From the NCBI GenBank assembly GCA_947474705.1, contig CANJJS010000007.1, forward strand, positions 41,381 to 105,380: a stretch of 64,000 nucleotides of DNA. Direction: 5' to 3'. The DNA comes from Acetobacteraceae bacterium. GTDB lineage: Bacteria > Pseudomonadota > Alphaproteobacteria > Acetobacterales > Acetobacteraceae. Each line of letters starts with the position of its first letter. Within the stretch, counting starts at the first letter, position 1. This document shows positions 48,843 through 58,073 of this stretch, one piece after another. The position numbers and the translations under genes were made by a program. The notes under the pieces are model-generated. The model was not told the origin of the DNA. It did no database searches and was given only the letters and a program-made list of their open reading frames with translations.

Positions 48843-50699
48843 ATGCTGACTCGCATCGAAAACCTGCTCGACCCCACCGGGGGCACGCCCAGTCCGCCGC
48901 CGAATGCGGGGCTTGTCCGCTTTCACTGGCATTTCATCCGTCAGGCGCCGTGGGTCGCGGTGGCGTTGTTCGCGATTGGCGGATTGCTGGCGATTCTCGA
49001 TACGGCGATCCCGACCTCGATTGGGCGGGTTGTGGGCTTGGTCACCACGCATACGCCGGAGGCGTTGTTGCGGGACCGGTGGGTCGATTTGCTTGTCATG
49101 GCGGCGATCGTCGGGGTCGCGCGTCCGACGACGATGCTGATTCATAATGTTCTGGTCAATCAGATCGTCAATCCGAGCTTTACAAATCTCGTCCGTTGGC
49201 AAAATCACTGGCATGTTGTCCGGCAGAGTTGGACGTTTTTTCAGAACGATTTCGCGGGGCGCATCGCCAACCGGGTGATGCAGACGGGTCCGTCGATGCG
49301 CGAGTCGCTTGTCATGGCATTCGACGCGGCCTGGTATATTCTGGTTTACGCCACCTCCGCGCTGATCTTGCTGGGTTCGCTGGATTGGCGGCTGACGTTG
49401 CCGATCTCGGTCTGGTTTGTTTTTTACCTTTCAATGCTCAGGTATTTCGTGCCCAGACTGCGCGAGCGGTCGCGGGCCATGTCGGAGAAACGATCGACGC
49501 TGATTGGGCGGATTGTCGATAGTTACACCAACATCCTCACCGTAAAATTGTTCGCCCGCGCGCGGGACGAGGACGCGTTTGTCCGCGAATCGATCGACGA
49601 GCACACCGCGGCGTCGCGGGCGCAGTCGCGGATGACGACGGCCTATACGATGGTTCTCGGGTTCATGAACGCGTCGTTGATCGTGGCGACCTCGACGATC
49701 GCGATTTGGCAGTGGTCTTTGGGCCATATTGGCGTGGCCGCGGTCGCCACCGCCATTCCGATGTCCTGGCAATTGACCAATATCGCGGGTTGGGTCGCGC
49801 GCAGTGTCACCGGCATCTTCGAAAATATCGGCACGGTGCAGGATGGCATGCGTTCGATCGATGTTCCCCGGCTGATGCCGGATCCGCCGGGCGCCAGGGA
49901 TCTTGAAATTCGCGGTGGCGAGATTCGTTTCGAGAATCTTCATTTCGACTATGGGCGTCAGTCCCGGCCTGGCGGGGTGTTGCGTGGGATCGACCTGGTC
50001 ATCGCGCCGGGCGAGCGGGTTGGGCTCGTCGGTCCGTCGGGCGCGGGCAAGTCGACTTTGGTCAATTTGTTGTTGCATTTTTACGACCCGGGTCAGGGGC
50101 GTATTCTGATCGACGGTCAGGACATCGCGGGGGTGACGCAGGAATCCCTCCGCACCCAGATCGCGATGGTAACCCAGGACACGTCGTTACTGCACCGCTC
50201 CATCGCGGAAAACATCCGGTATGGCCGTCCCGATGCCACGCCCGAGATGATCGAAGCGGCCGCTCGCCAGGCCGAGGCGCATGGTTTCATCGAAACCCTG
50301 GAGGACTGGCACGAGCGCACGGCCTACGACGCCCATGTCGGCGAGCGCGGGGTGAAACTTTCCGGTGGGCAGCGCCAGCGCGTCGCCTTGGCGCGTGTTA
50401 TTCTTAAAAATGCGCCCATTCTGGTTTTGGACGAGGCGACTTCCGCGCTGGATTCAGAGGTTGAGGCCGCCATTCAGAGCCAGCTCGACGGATTGATGGA
50501 TGGGCGCACCGTGATCGCCATCGCGCATCGTTTGTCGACGATTTCGCGGATGGACCGGTTGATCGTGCTCGACGAGGGGCGGATCGTCGAGGCCGGGTCG
50601 CATGCCGAGCTGCTGGCGATGGACGGTGTTTACGCGCGTCTGTGGAACCGCCAGTCCGGCGGCTTCGATCCGTTTCTGGCGGAAGCCGGCGCGAAGTGA
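48843..50699 (+). CDS. ABC transporter, fused permease and ATPase (multidrug/lipid exporter type)
   Basis: I take ATG 48843, giving 618 residues. About six membrane helices fill residues 30-330. The ATPase domain has Walker A GPSGAGKST (about 397), signature LSGGQRQRVALAR (about 504) and Walker B ILVLDEATSALD (about 529), with AHRLSTI after it. It should be a homodimeric exporter of the MsbA/multidrug class. The end overlaps the MFS gene by GTGA, so two transporters are made together. Confidence 0.92.
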   Translation: MLTRIENLLDPTGGTPSPPPNAGLVRFHWHFIRQAPWVAVALFAIGGLLAILDTAIPTSIGRVVGLVTTHTPEALLRDRWVDLLVMAAIVGVARPTTMLIHNVLVNQIVNPSFTNLVRWQNHWHVVRQSWTFFQNDFAGRIANRVMQTGPSMRESLVMAFDAAWYILVYATSALILLGSLDWRLTLPISVWFVFYLSMLRYFVPRLRERSRAMSEKRSTLIGRIVDSYTNILTVKLFARARDEDAFVRESIDEHTAASRAQSRMTTAYTMVLGFMNASLIVATSTIAIWQWSLGHIGVAAVATAIPMSWQLTNIAGWVARSVTGIFENIGTVQDGMRSIDVPRLMPDPPGARDLEIRGGEIRFENLHFDYGRQSRPGGVLRGIDLVIAPGERVGLVGPSGAGKSTLVNLLLHFYDPGQGRILIDGQDIAGVTQESLRTQIAMVTQDTSLLHRSIAENIRYGRPDATPEMIEAAARQAEAHGFIETLEDWHERTAYDAHVGERGVKLSGGQRQRVALARVILKNAPILVLDEATSALDSEVEAAIQSQLDGLMDGRTVIAIAHRLSTISRMDRLIVLDEGRIVEAGSHAELLAMDGVYARLWNRQSGGFDPFLAEAGAK

Positions 50700-51889
50700 C
50701 CGTCCCGCCGGTGAGAATGCCGGTGTGGCCGCTGCTGGCGACGCTGGCCGTGCAGACCTTGGCCACCATGTCGCTGTATTCGCTGCCGACGCTGGCGCCG
50801 GAAGTCGCGCGAGACCTGCGCGTCAACGGCAACCTCGTCGGCGGTTTCGTCGCGACCGCGTATGGCGTCGGCATTGCCTCGGCGTTGCTGTCGCCAGGTC
50901 TGATCCGGCGGTACGGCGGTGTCAGGGCGACACAGGCGGTGCTGCTGGCGGCGATTGGCATGCTCGCGATCGCCGCCGCGAGTTTCGGCGTTTGGACCAT
51001 GGCGCTGGGCGCGGCGGTTCTGGGTACCGCGTACGGCGCCGCCGCCCCGGCCAGCACGCATCTGCTGGTGCCGCACACGCCGAAGCCGATTTTCAACATG
51101 GTGATGTCGTTGCGTCAGATCGGCGTGCCGTTGGGCGGGGTGTTCGCCGCCCTGATCCTGCCCTGGCTGGTGCCGGTTCTGGGGTGGCGCGGCGCTTTGG
51201 CGGTGCAAATGGTGCCGATCGCGTTGCTGATCGCGGCGATGGAAATGCCTCGTAAGGCCTGGGATGCCGATCGCGATCCGCGGGTTCGTCCCTGGGGGCG
51301 CACCTGGCTGCAACCTTTCGCGTTGTTGCGGGACCGCCGTATTCTGCGGCTGTCCGCCGGGACGTTTGTCTATTCTGGGCTGTCGTTGTGTTTCGTGTCG
51401 TTCATGACGGTGCATTTGACCTCGGCCGTCGGGCTCGACCTGATCCGGGCGGGGCAGTTGCTGGCGGTCTATCAGATCGCCGGGTCGGTCAGCCGTCCCA
51501 TCTGGGGCTGGATCGCGGATCGGTTTCTCTCGCCCATGCGGCTTTTGGCGGTTCAGGGTCTGGGCATGGCGGTTGCCGCCGTTCTCTGCGGCCGGTTCGG
51601 TCCGGACTGGTCCGGTGCCGGGCTGTTCGCGGCGGTCCTGTTGGCCGGGGTCACGGCCGGCGGCTACACCGGGCTCGCTTATGCCGAATACGCCACGCTC
51701 GGCGGTGCCCGCCGGACCGAGGCCACGGGTCTCGGCACCGCCATCTTGTTCGCCGGTGTGCTGCTGATTCCGCCGCTGTTCGGTGCCTCCGTCACGCTGC
51801 TGGGCGGTTACGAGGCCACCTGGCGCGCCATGGCGGTGCTGGCGTTGGGCGGTGGCGTGCTGCTGGGGTGGCCGCGGGCGAGGGACTGA
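50696..51889 (+). CDS. MFS transporter (CynX/NimT-like or drug efflux group)
   Basis: I take GTG 50696, which overlaps the TGA of the ABC gene (GTGA) and has GGAAG upstream, giving 397 residues; ATG at about 50717 is an alternative. About twelve membrane helices are seen. 'TLAPEVARDLRVNGNLVGGF' and 'GVGIASALLSPGLIRRYGG' (loop 2-3) are MFS features. The substrate is unknown. It is coupled to an ABC exporter, an unusual pairing that suggests efflux of related compounds. Confidence 0.87.
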   Translation: MTVPPVRMPVWPLLATLAVQTLATMSLYSLPTLAPEVARDLRVNGNLVGGFVATAYGVGIASALLSPGLIRRYGGVRATQAVLLAAIGMLAIAAASFGVWTMALGAAVLGTAYGAAAPASTHLLVPHTPKPIFNMVMSLRQIGVPLGGVFAALILPWLVPVLGWRGALAVQMVPIALLIAAMEMPRKAWDADRDPRVRPWGRTWLQPFALLRDRRILRLSAGTFVYSGLSLCFVSFMTVHLTSAVGLDLIRAGQLLAVYQIAGSVSRPIWGWIADRFLSPMRLLAVQGLGMAVAAVLCGRFGPDWSGAGLFAAVLLAGVTAGGYTGLAYAEYATLGGARRTEATGLGTAILFAGVLLIPPLFGASVTLLGGYEATWRAMAVLALGGGVLLGWPRARD

Positions 51890-52090
51890 CGCGCGGCTGT
51901 TTCCGCCGGGCAGGTTTTGCCTGGATGGCCCGGCCGCGACGGTTTCCCCGGCCCGGACCAGCCCGCGGCCGCGCGGGCCCAGGGGCGGCGCCGTCTTGTC
52001 CGGCCGCGCGAGACCCGTTCTCGTTCCGCCGCGCGCGGTAAACCGGCTTTTTTCCCGGTTTGCCCGCGGTCATGGGCGCTCCTGCCTCTT

Positions 52091-52105
52091 TGGCACGGCG
52101 TTTGC
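52091..52105 (+). promoter_or_regulatory. Sigma-54 promoter of fliK-flgD
   Basis: TTGGCACGGCGTTTGCG contains TGGCAC-N5-TTGC with exactly ten bases between the -24 GG (52092-52093) and the -12 GC (52104-52105). This is a near-perfect sigma-54 site. The transcript would begin near 52117, before the GTG at 52142. Class III-type flagellar genes in alphaproteobacteria are commonly driven by sigma-54, which fits the genes that follow. Confidence 0.8.
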
Positions 52106-52141
52106 GTGGAGGAGGCCGTCAACGCCTCGAGGCAATCCGCC

Positions 52142-54160
52142 GTGTCCGGCCAGGTCCAATCGCAGTCCCTGTTCTCGCTCTCCGGTCAGCCCGGACGTCC
52201 CGCCGCCGGGGCGCCCGACGCCGCGGCCGCAAGCGCCTTTTCCGGCGTGCTCGCCGGGCTGTTACCCGCCGCTGGGGACGCGGTGGCGGACATGGGACAG
52301 GCCGCGCCCGTGCCAGAGATCTCCTTGGCGCGGCTTTTCGGCGCCCCTCTCCCCATGCCGCCTGGGCCGGCGGCACCCGTTTCCGGGTCCGGTCCGCCGT
52401 CCTTTGTCCGGGGAATGCGGGTTGCCGCTTTTTCGCAAACGATCCCGGCAGAGAGCCCACCGGAGATCCCGCCGCCCGATGGCGCGACTCCCGCGTTCCC
52501 GCCGGGATCGTCACCGCTCCCCCCTTTGACCGCTGCCCCCGCGGCGTCAGCACCCGATCCGGCGGCCCCCCAAACGATGCCGGCGGCTTCCTTGGTGGCT
52601 CAGCCTTCGGGTTACGCCCGCACCGGCGGCGCGCCGCCGGGCGACGCGTCGTCGAGATTGAGCGGCGCCGTTTCGAGCGGTGCCCCGCGGGGTGTTTCCC
52701 CATTGAGCAGAGTCTCTTCGGACGGTCCTCCCGCGGGCGCGCCGAAACTGGAAGCGCCAAACCCCAACGTGGACGTTCCAGACCAGCCCGTGCCGGCCCC
52801 CCCGGCGCCCGGTCAGCCCGCCGCCGAAATGCCGGACCCGCAACTGGATGCCGCCGATCGTGGGGCCCGCGCCCGTCCCGCGCGCGACAATTCGCGTCCC
52901 CGGGAAGAGGAAGCCACCGAAACCCGTCCATCGCCGCCGGATCGTCCCGGCGAGGCGCCCGGTTTGGCGGCCGATCCACGTCCAGACCCCGCGCCGCCCG
53001 TGCCGGAAGCCGGACCGCCGTCGGGCATACAAGCCGATGCCCTCGGGCTGTCGCCCGGCGGTCTTAATCCGACCGGGCTCAACGCGACCGGTGTCACCCT
53101 GTCGGGCGCCGACGGCCTCGGAAAGACCGGGGGGGACCCCGTCCAGACCGCCAGCCCCGCGGCGGCAAAGCCGCGTTCGGGCGCGGCACGAGACCTCGCG
53201 GGCGGGGTGGGCCCAGGGGACAATCCGGACAATTCGGACAATCCGGACGATCTGTCCCCCGCCGCCGCTGTTCCGGTCCTGACCATGACGGTCCCGGACC
53301 CCGCTCCCCCACCGCCGCTCGCCTCTCCGGCCGCCACCGTCGCGGGGGAGGGAGGGGCATCCCGCCCCGCCGGTCCCGCCGCGGCGCGTCTTTCGCCGAT
53401 CCCGCACCGGCCCGGTCCCGGTCCCGGTCCCGGTTCCGGTCTGGGTTCCGCGCCCGGACCTGGACCCGGACCCGGCGCCGCCGGGGAACCGGACCGCGCC
53501 GGCGCCCCCTTCAGCGGTTTTTCAGTTTCCGGCATGGCGGACATGGCGCCGCCGCCGGACAGCCTCCCGCCCGCCGCTGGTCATGCCGCGCCTGTCCCGG
53601 AGCTCGCCGCCGCGCCGCCGCGGGCCGAGCCTCCACCCGCCGCCGCCCCTCCCGCCGCGTCTCCCCTTGGGCGCCCCCCGCCCCCCGCCGAACAGATCGG
53701 CGCCGCGCTGGTCGCCACCGCGACGGCGCCGGGCGGCACCCAGACCGTTACCGTCCAGCTTCACCCCGAAGACCTTGGCGAGGTTCGCATCCGGATCGAC
53801 CGCGCCATCGGAGGTTTCGCCCATGTCGCCATTTCCGCCGCCCGGCCCGAGACCCTGCGCCTGTTGCGCGAGGACGAGCCTGGATTGCGCCGCGTTCTCG
53901 ACGACGCCGGCCTGCCGCCGGAGGGCCGGACGGTGAGTTTCGACGTCCCGCCGCCGCAACCTGTGGCCCCGCACGCCCGTTTCGATGTTTTGTCCACGGG
54001 GTCCGGCGGTGCGGGCCAGGGCGGCCAGCACATGGCGGGTGGCGGCCGGAATGGCGACACCGCCTCCGGCCGCGGCCAGGACCCGGCTCAGGACCCGGTG
54101 GCGGATCGCGATTCGCCGCGAGGGCGGTGGGCGCGGGCCGGTCTCGACATCGTTGCCTGA
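52142..54160 (+). CDS. fliK: Flagellar hook-length control protein FliK
   Basis: I place the start at GTG 52142 since it has GAGG upstream and lies downstream of the sigma-54 promoter; the track start at 51917 lies before it. The product is about 672 residues. The first ~510 are low-complexity (Pro, Ala, Gly, Ser, Asp), as in FliK rulers, with short repeats such as PGPGPGSG and NPDNSDNPD. The C-terminal Flg_hook domain is clear: 'TQTVTVQLHPEDLGEVRIRI' and 'AHVAISAARPETLRLLREDE'. FliK measures the hook and switches export specificity. flgD follows 15 bp later in the same operon. Confidence 0.88.
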   Translation: MSGQVQSQSLFSLSGQPGRPAAGAPDAAAASAFSGVLAGLLPAAGDAVADMGQAAPVPEISLARLFGAPLPMPPGPAAPVSGSGPPSFVRGMRVAAFSQTIPAESPPEIPPPDGATPAFPPGSSPLPPLTAAPAASAPDPAAPQTMPAASLVAQPSGYARTGGAPPGDASSRLSGAVSSGAPRGVSPLSRVSSDGPPAGAPKLEAPNPNVDVPDQPVPAPPAPGQPAAEMPDPQLDAADRGARARPARDNSRPREEEATETRPSPPDRPGEAPGLAADPRPDPAPPVPEAGPPSGIQADALGLSPGGLNPTGLNATGVTLSGADGLGKTGGDPVQTASPAAAKPRSGAARDLAGGVGPGDNPDNSDNPDDLSPAAAVPVLTMTVPDPAPPPPLASPAATVAGEGGASRPAGPAAARLSPIPHRPGPGPGPGSGLGSAPGPGPGPGAAGEPDRAGAPFSGFSVSGMADMAPPPDSLPPAAGHAAPVPELAAAPPRAEPPPAAAPPAASPLGRPPPPAEQIGAALVATATAPGGTQTVTVQLHPEDLGEVRIRIDRAIGGFAHVAISAARPETLRLLREDEPGLRRVLDDAGLPPEGRTVSFDVPPPQPVAPHARFDVLSTGSGGAGQGGQHMAGGGRNGDTASGRGQDPAQDPVADRDSPRGRWARAGLDIVA

Positions 54161-54175
54161 TCGAGGAGAAACAGC

Positions 54176-54874
54176 ATGGCTTCCATCGCGGCGCCCGCGT
54201 CCATCGCCCAGACAGTCCAGTCCGGCAAGGTTTCCGCTCCGGGTGCGTCCCTGGGCGTGTCCCCGGCGCCGGGCGCGCTGGGCAAGCTCAGCTCCAATTT
54301 CGGGGATTTTCTGCATTTGCTGATGGTGCAACTGAAGAACCAGGATCCCACGGCGCCGATGGACGCCAATCAGTTCACCTCCGAACTGGTGCAATTCTCC
54401 AGCGTCGAACAGCAGATCGCGACCAATACGAGTCTCACCCAACTGATCCAGTTGACGCAGACGGCGGATGTCACCCAGTCGTCGTCCGTCGTCGGCAAGC
54501 AGGTCACGGTGCAGGCCCCCCAGGTCGCGCTGCAAAAGGGGAGCGCGAAGCTGGGCTTCACGGCGCCGGCCGGGCAAAATGTGTCGGTGTCCGTGCTGGA
54601 CGCGAGCGGCAAGACGTTGCGGCAGGTGGCGATCAAGGCCCAGACGGGCGACAATACCTGGACCTGGGATGGCAAGAGCGACACCGGCCAGACCGTGCCG
54701 GACGGTGCCTATACCGTCGCGGTGACCGGCGGACCGGCGGGCAGCCCGGCGCAGGCGCTGCCGTTCACCGTCACGGGCACCGCGACCGGGGTTCAGGTCG
54801 CCAACAACACGGTCAATTTGCAAATCGGCGGGTTGATCGTGCCGTTCAGCGCGATCCGCTCCGTTGGCGATTGA
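54176..54874 (+). CDS. flgD: Flagellar hook assembly (capping) protein FlgD
   Basis: A 232-residue protein with GAGGAG before its ATG. 'FGDFLHLLMVQLKNQDPTAP' and 'MDANQFTSELVQFSSVEQQI' are the conserved FlgD N-terminus. The C-terminal half is the FlgD Tudor-like/Ig-like domain ('VSVSVLDASGKTLRQVAIKA', 'TWTWDGKSDTGQTVPDGAYT'). It caps the growing hook. It follows fliK in the same operon; no terminator hairpin separates them. Confidence 0.95.
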   Translation: MASIAAPASIAQTVQSGKVSAPGASLGVSPAPGALGKLSSNFGDFLHLLMVQLKNQDPTAPMDANQFTSELVQFSSVEQQIATNTSLTQLIQLTQTADVTQSSSVVGKQVTVQAPQVALQKGSAKLGFTAPAGQNVSVSVLDASGKTLRQVAIKAQTGDNTWTWDGKSDTGQTVPDGAYTVAVTGGPAGSPAQALPFTVTGTATGVQVANNTVNLQIGGLIVPFSAIRSVGD

Positions 54875-54986
54875 GACCGGCCCGCGTCAATCCGCCCGAT
54901 CCTACCGAAAGGTTTACGTCCGCGTTCACGCTTCGCCAGGTATTTGCCGCTAACCCCGGGTCCCACGACACGACACGGGACCACAG

Positions 54987-55028
54987 ATGCCGGAGCGCCC
55001 GCCTGGCCGCCAAAACGGCGGCGCCTGA
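54987..55028 (+). other. Possible 13-codon upstream ORF abutting the helicase start
   Basis: ATG 54987 opens a 13-codon frame (MPERPPGRQNGGA) whose TGA ends at the base before the helicase ATG (TGAATG). A GCCGCC/GGCGGC stem lies inside it. The helicase has no other visible ribosome-binding site, so translation through this leader might set its expression. This could also be chance. Confidence 0.25.
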
Positions 55029-58000
55029 ATGGAGATCGCGCCGGGATCGCGCATCCGCGCGCGAGGGTTGACCTGGGAGGTCCTGGAAACCCTTCGCGCG
55101 GGTTCGTGCGAGAAGCTCTCCTTGCGTTGCGCCACGGGCGATCTGGCCGGGCTCGAATGGGAGATGTTCGTTCCGCCTGAGACCGTCGAACCCGACGCGC
55201 CGGTGTTCGATTTTCGCCGTCCCGCGCCGTTACCTCTTTGGCGCCTGTCGCAGCGGGCGCATGTGTTGGGCGCCTGCGTTGGCGGCGAACCCATTGCCAC
55301 GGCCGAGCCGGGACGTTTGCGGATCGAACCGTTTCAACGGGTGGCTTTGGCGCGCGCGCTGGATTTGCCGCGTCCGCGCCTGCTGCTGGCGGACGGTGTG
55401 GGTCTTGGCAAAACCGTGCAGGCCGGGCTGATCGCCGCCGATCTGATCGCCCGGCGGCGCGCGCACCGTATTCTGATCGTCTGCCCGTCAGGGCCGCTGG
55501 CGCGGCAATGGGACCAGGAGACACGGCTGCGCTTCGGCCTGAAATTCGTCTCCGCCGCTTCCGCCGCCGAACTCGCCGACCTGCGCCGCGACCGGGAACG
55601 TGGCGCGAACCCGTTCGACGCGGTGCCGCTGTGTCTGACGACCTGGGATTTCGCCAAACAGGACCATGTGCTCGACGATATCGAGCTTTCCGCCTGGGAT
55701 CTGGCGATTCTCGACGAGGCGCATCACGCCTTTGGCCCGGCCGGTGGCGGCGAGACCACGCGCCGGCGGCGGCTGGCGGAGGTGCTGGCGCGGCGGTCGG
55801 ATGGGTTGTTGCTGCTGACCGCCACGCCGCATGACGGCCACGACGCGCATTTCGCCTCGCTGATCGCCTTGCTGGACCCGTCTTTGACCGATGGCGCCGG
55901 CGGGTTGATCGGGCGCGAGTACCGCCGCCATGTGGTGCGCCGCCTGAAATCCCATATTCGCGATCCCCGCACCGGCGCGCCTTTGTTCCGGCGGCGGACG
56001 ATTCAGCCGGTGAAAGTCGACACCAAGGGGCCCGAGCATGCGCCCGCGCGCGCCTTTCATCGCGCCTTGACCGCTTTCGTCGTGCCCCGCCTGCGCGCGC
56101 CGCGCGGACCCGGCGGCGGCGATGCCATCGCCTTCGTCAGCCTGTTGAAACGTTCCGTTTCCACCGTCGCCGCCTGCGCCGCCACGTTGCGCGTCGTGGC
56201 CGGGCGCCTGGCGCTGGGCGAAACCGGCGTGGCGGACCCGAAGGCGGCCCAGACCGAGCGGGCCCGTGCCTTGCGCCGCTGGCGCCGCCACGCGGCTCGT
56301 TTCGGCGCGCTCGACATGTTCGAAGATGCCGCCCGGCACGAGGCCGAGGCCGAGACCATGGCCGCCGCGCTGCGCCGGGAATCGGCGGCCGGGCTCGACG
56401 AATTGCTCGTGTTGAGCGCGGCGGCGGCGGCCGCCGATCCGAAACTTGGCGCTCTGGTCCAGGAGGTCCGTCTGATCCGCGCGGAATGGCCGCGTGCGAA
56501 TATATTGGTTTATACCGAATACACCGACAGCCAGGCCGCGGCCGTCGACACGTTGCGGGTCGAAGCGGGGCTGGCCGGGGAGATCCTGACGATCGGCGGC
56601 GAGGACAGCACCGAAATCCGCTCCGCCGCCGCCGAGCGTTTCGCCACGGAAGACGGGCTTATTCTCGTCGGCACCGACGCGCTGGCGGAAGGGCTCAATT
56701 TGCAACGGCGTTGCTTTCATTTGATCCACCTGGATTTGCCGTACAACCCCAACCGGCTGGAACAGCGTAACGGGCGCATCGACCGTTACGGCCAGACCAG
56801 AGATCCCGATATCCGGTATCTGTATTTGCCCGGAACGTTCGAGGAGCGGCTGCTGCTCCATCTGATCGCGAAATACGAAAAATCCCGGGCCGCGCTGGAT
56901 GTCATGCCGGACACGCTGGGCGTGGCCGCCGCCGGGGACGCCGAACCCAGGGGATCGCTGACCCGGGGACTGTCGGAGGACCCCGCCGATCTGTTTCCGC
57001 CAGACCGCGACGCGATCCGGCCGTTGCGCGGCGACCGGGACAATCCGGGGGGGGACGATCCGGGGGGCGCCGCCGTTCTCGCCTTGATCCGCGACATCGA
57101 CCGCGCCTTCGAAGGTTTCGAGCGCATGGCCGTCGCGCATGGTTGGTTCGATGGGGGGCGAGTCGATAGGACGCCCGCGACACCGCCGCCGTTCTCCGAA
57201 ACGGCGGATATGTGCCTCGCCGATTTCGTCGCCGCCGTGGCCGCGGCGGAAACCGGCGCGCCGGTGGCGGAAGGCGAGACATTGCGTCTCCCGCCGCGCT
57301 GGATGGAAGGTCTGGAGGGTTTGCCGGGCCTCGATCCCGCCGGGAATATCGCGCGGTTCACGCGCGATCCGGAGACGTTCCGCGACCGCGACGGACAGCC
57401 CGTCGCGTTTCTGGGCCGCGCCCATCCGCTGGTGCTCCGCGCGTTGCGCGAAGCCGGCCGGACGCCGGCCTGTGTGGCCCATGCGCGCGCCGGGCGGGCG
57501 GGTTTGCTGTCCACCTTTCTGCTGGAAATCCACGCCGGGCAACGGCTGTTGCTGCGCCGCCCGGTGGCCATTCTGTCCGGGCCCGGCGCGCCGCCCGTCG
57601 AAACCGATCTCCGCGCCTGGTTGGGCGAGGGTGTTTTGTCGCCCTTGGCGCCGGGCTCCGTGCCCGAAATTCCAGAGATATGGATCGCCGGGGCGCGCGG
57701 TGCGATGGACGGGATCTCGGTCAGGGCGCGCGACGCCGTGGCGCAAAGCCTCGCATTGCGAAAACCCCTGGCCCGGGCCCGCTGGTCGCGGTGGGCCGAC
57801 GCCGAGGCCGCGCGTGTTTGCGGCGCTTACGTGCCGCCGGTGCCCGACCTGTTCGGCGCCCCGCCGCCCGGCCCGGCCTGGCGGCACGAGGCCGATGCCG
57901 AACAGCGGCTGATCCTGTTCGCCACCAGCCCGGACAGCCCCCCCGGCAAACGCCGCGAGGCCAACGCCGCGCTGGCCATTTTTCGCGCGGCATGGGCCGG

Positions 58001-58073
58001 GCAGGGCGCCCCGCCCATCGCGACCCATCGTCCGATCGGGCTTTTGGTCCTGGTGGCCGATGCCGGGCGATGA
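55029..58073 (+). CDS. SNF2/SF2-type helicase of a putative defence module (DrmD/HepA-like)
   Basis: A 1014-residue protein. SF2 motifs are in order: Walker A GVGLGKT (123-129), 'ILIVCPSGPLARQWDQE', DEAH in ILDEAHHAF (229-232), LLTATPHDG, then 'ILVYTEYTDSQAAAVDTLRV', 'LVGTDALAEGLNLQRR' and QRNGRIDRYGQ (about 578). This is the RapA/HepA-like SNF2 branch. The last ~400 residues match nothing I know. The gene overlaps the next one, an adenine methyltransferase, by 14 bp. Helicases of this type pair with such methylases in DISARM class 1 (DrmD-DrmMI) and in some BREX-like systems. Confidence 0.88.
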   Translation: MEIAPGSRIRARGLTWEVLETLRAGSCEKLSLRCATGDLAGLEWEMFVPPETVEPDAPVFDFRRPAPLPLWRLSQRAHVLGACVGGEPIATAEPGRLRIEPFQRVALARALDLPRPRLLLADGVGLGKTVQAGLIAADLIARRRAHRILIVCPSGPLARQWDQETRLRFGLKFVSAASAAELADLRRDRERGANPFDAVPLCLTTWDFAKQDHVLDDIELSAWDLAILDEAHHAFGPAGGGETTRRRRLAEVLARRSDGLLLLTATPHDGHDAHFASLIALLDPSLTDGAGGLIGREYRRHVVRRLKSHIRDPRTGAPLFRRRTIQPVKVDTKGPEHAPARAFHRALTAFVVPRLRAPRGPGGGDAIAFVSLLKRSVSTVAACAATLRVVAGRLALGETGVADPKAAQTERARALRRWRRHAARFGALDMFEDAARHEAEAETMAAALRRESAAGLDELLVLSAAAAAADPKLGALVQEVRLIRAEWPRANILVYTEYTDSQAAAVDTLRVEAGLAGEILTIGGEDSTEIRSAAAERFATEDGLILVGTDALAEGLNLQRRCFHLIHLDLPYNPNRLEQRNGRIDRYGQTRDPDIRYLYLPGTFEERLLLHLIAKYEKSRAALDVMPDTLGVAAAGDAEPRGSLTRGLSEDPADLFPPDRDAIRPLRGDRDNPGGDDPGGAAVLALIRDIDRAFEGFERMAVAHGWFDGGRVDRTPATPPPFSETADMCLADFVAAVAAAETGAPVAEGETLRLPPRWMEGLEGLPGLDPAGNIARFTRDPETFRDRDGQPVAFLGRAHPLVLRALREAGRTPACVAHARAGRAGLLSTFLLEIHAGQRLLLRRPVAILSGPGAPPVETDLRAWLGEGVLSPLAPGSVPEIPEIWIAGARGAMDGISVRARDAVAQSLALRKPLARARWSRWADAEAARVCGAYVPPVPDLFGAPPPGPAWRHEADAEQRLILFATSPDSPPGKRREANAALAIFRAAWAGQGAPPIATHRPIGLLVLVADAGR

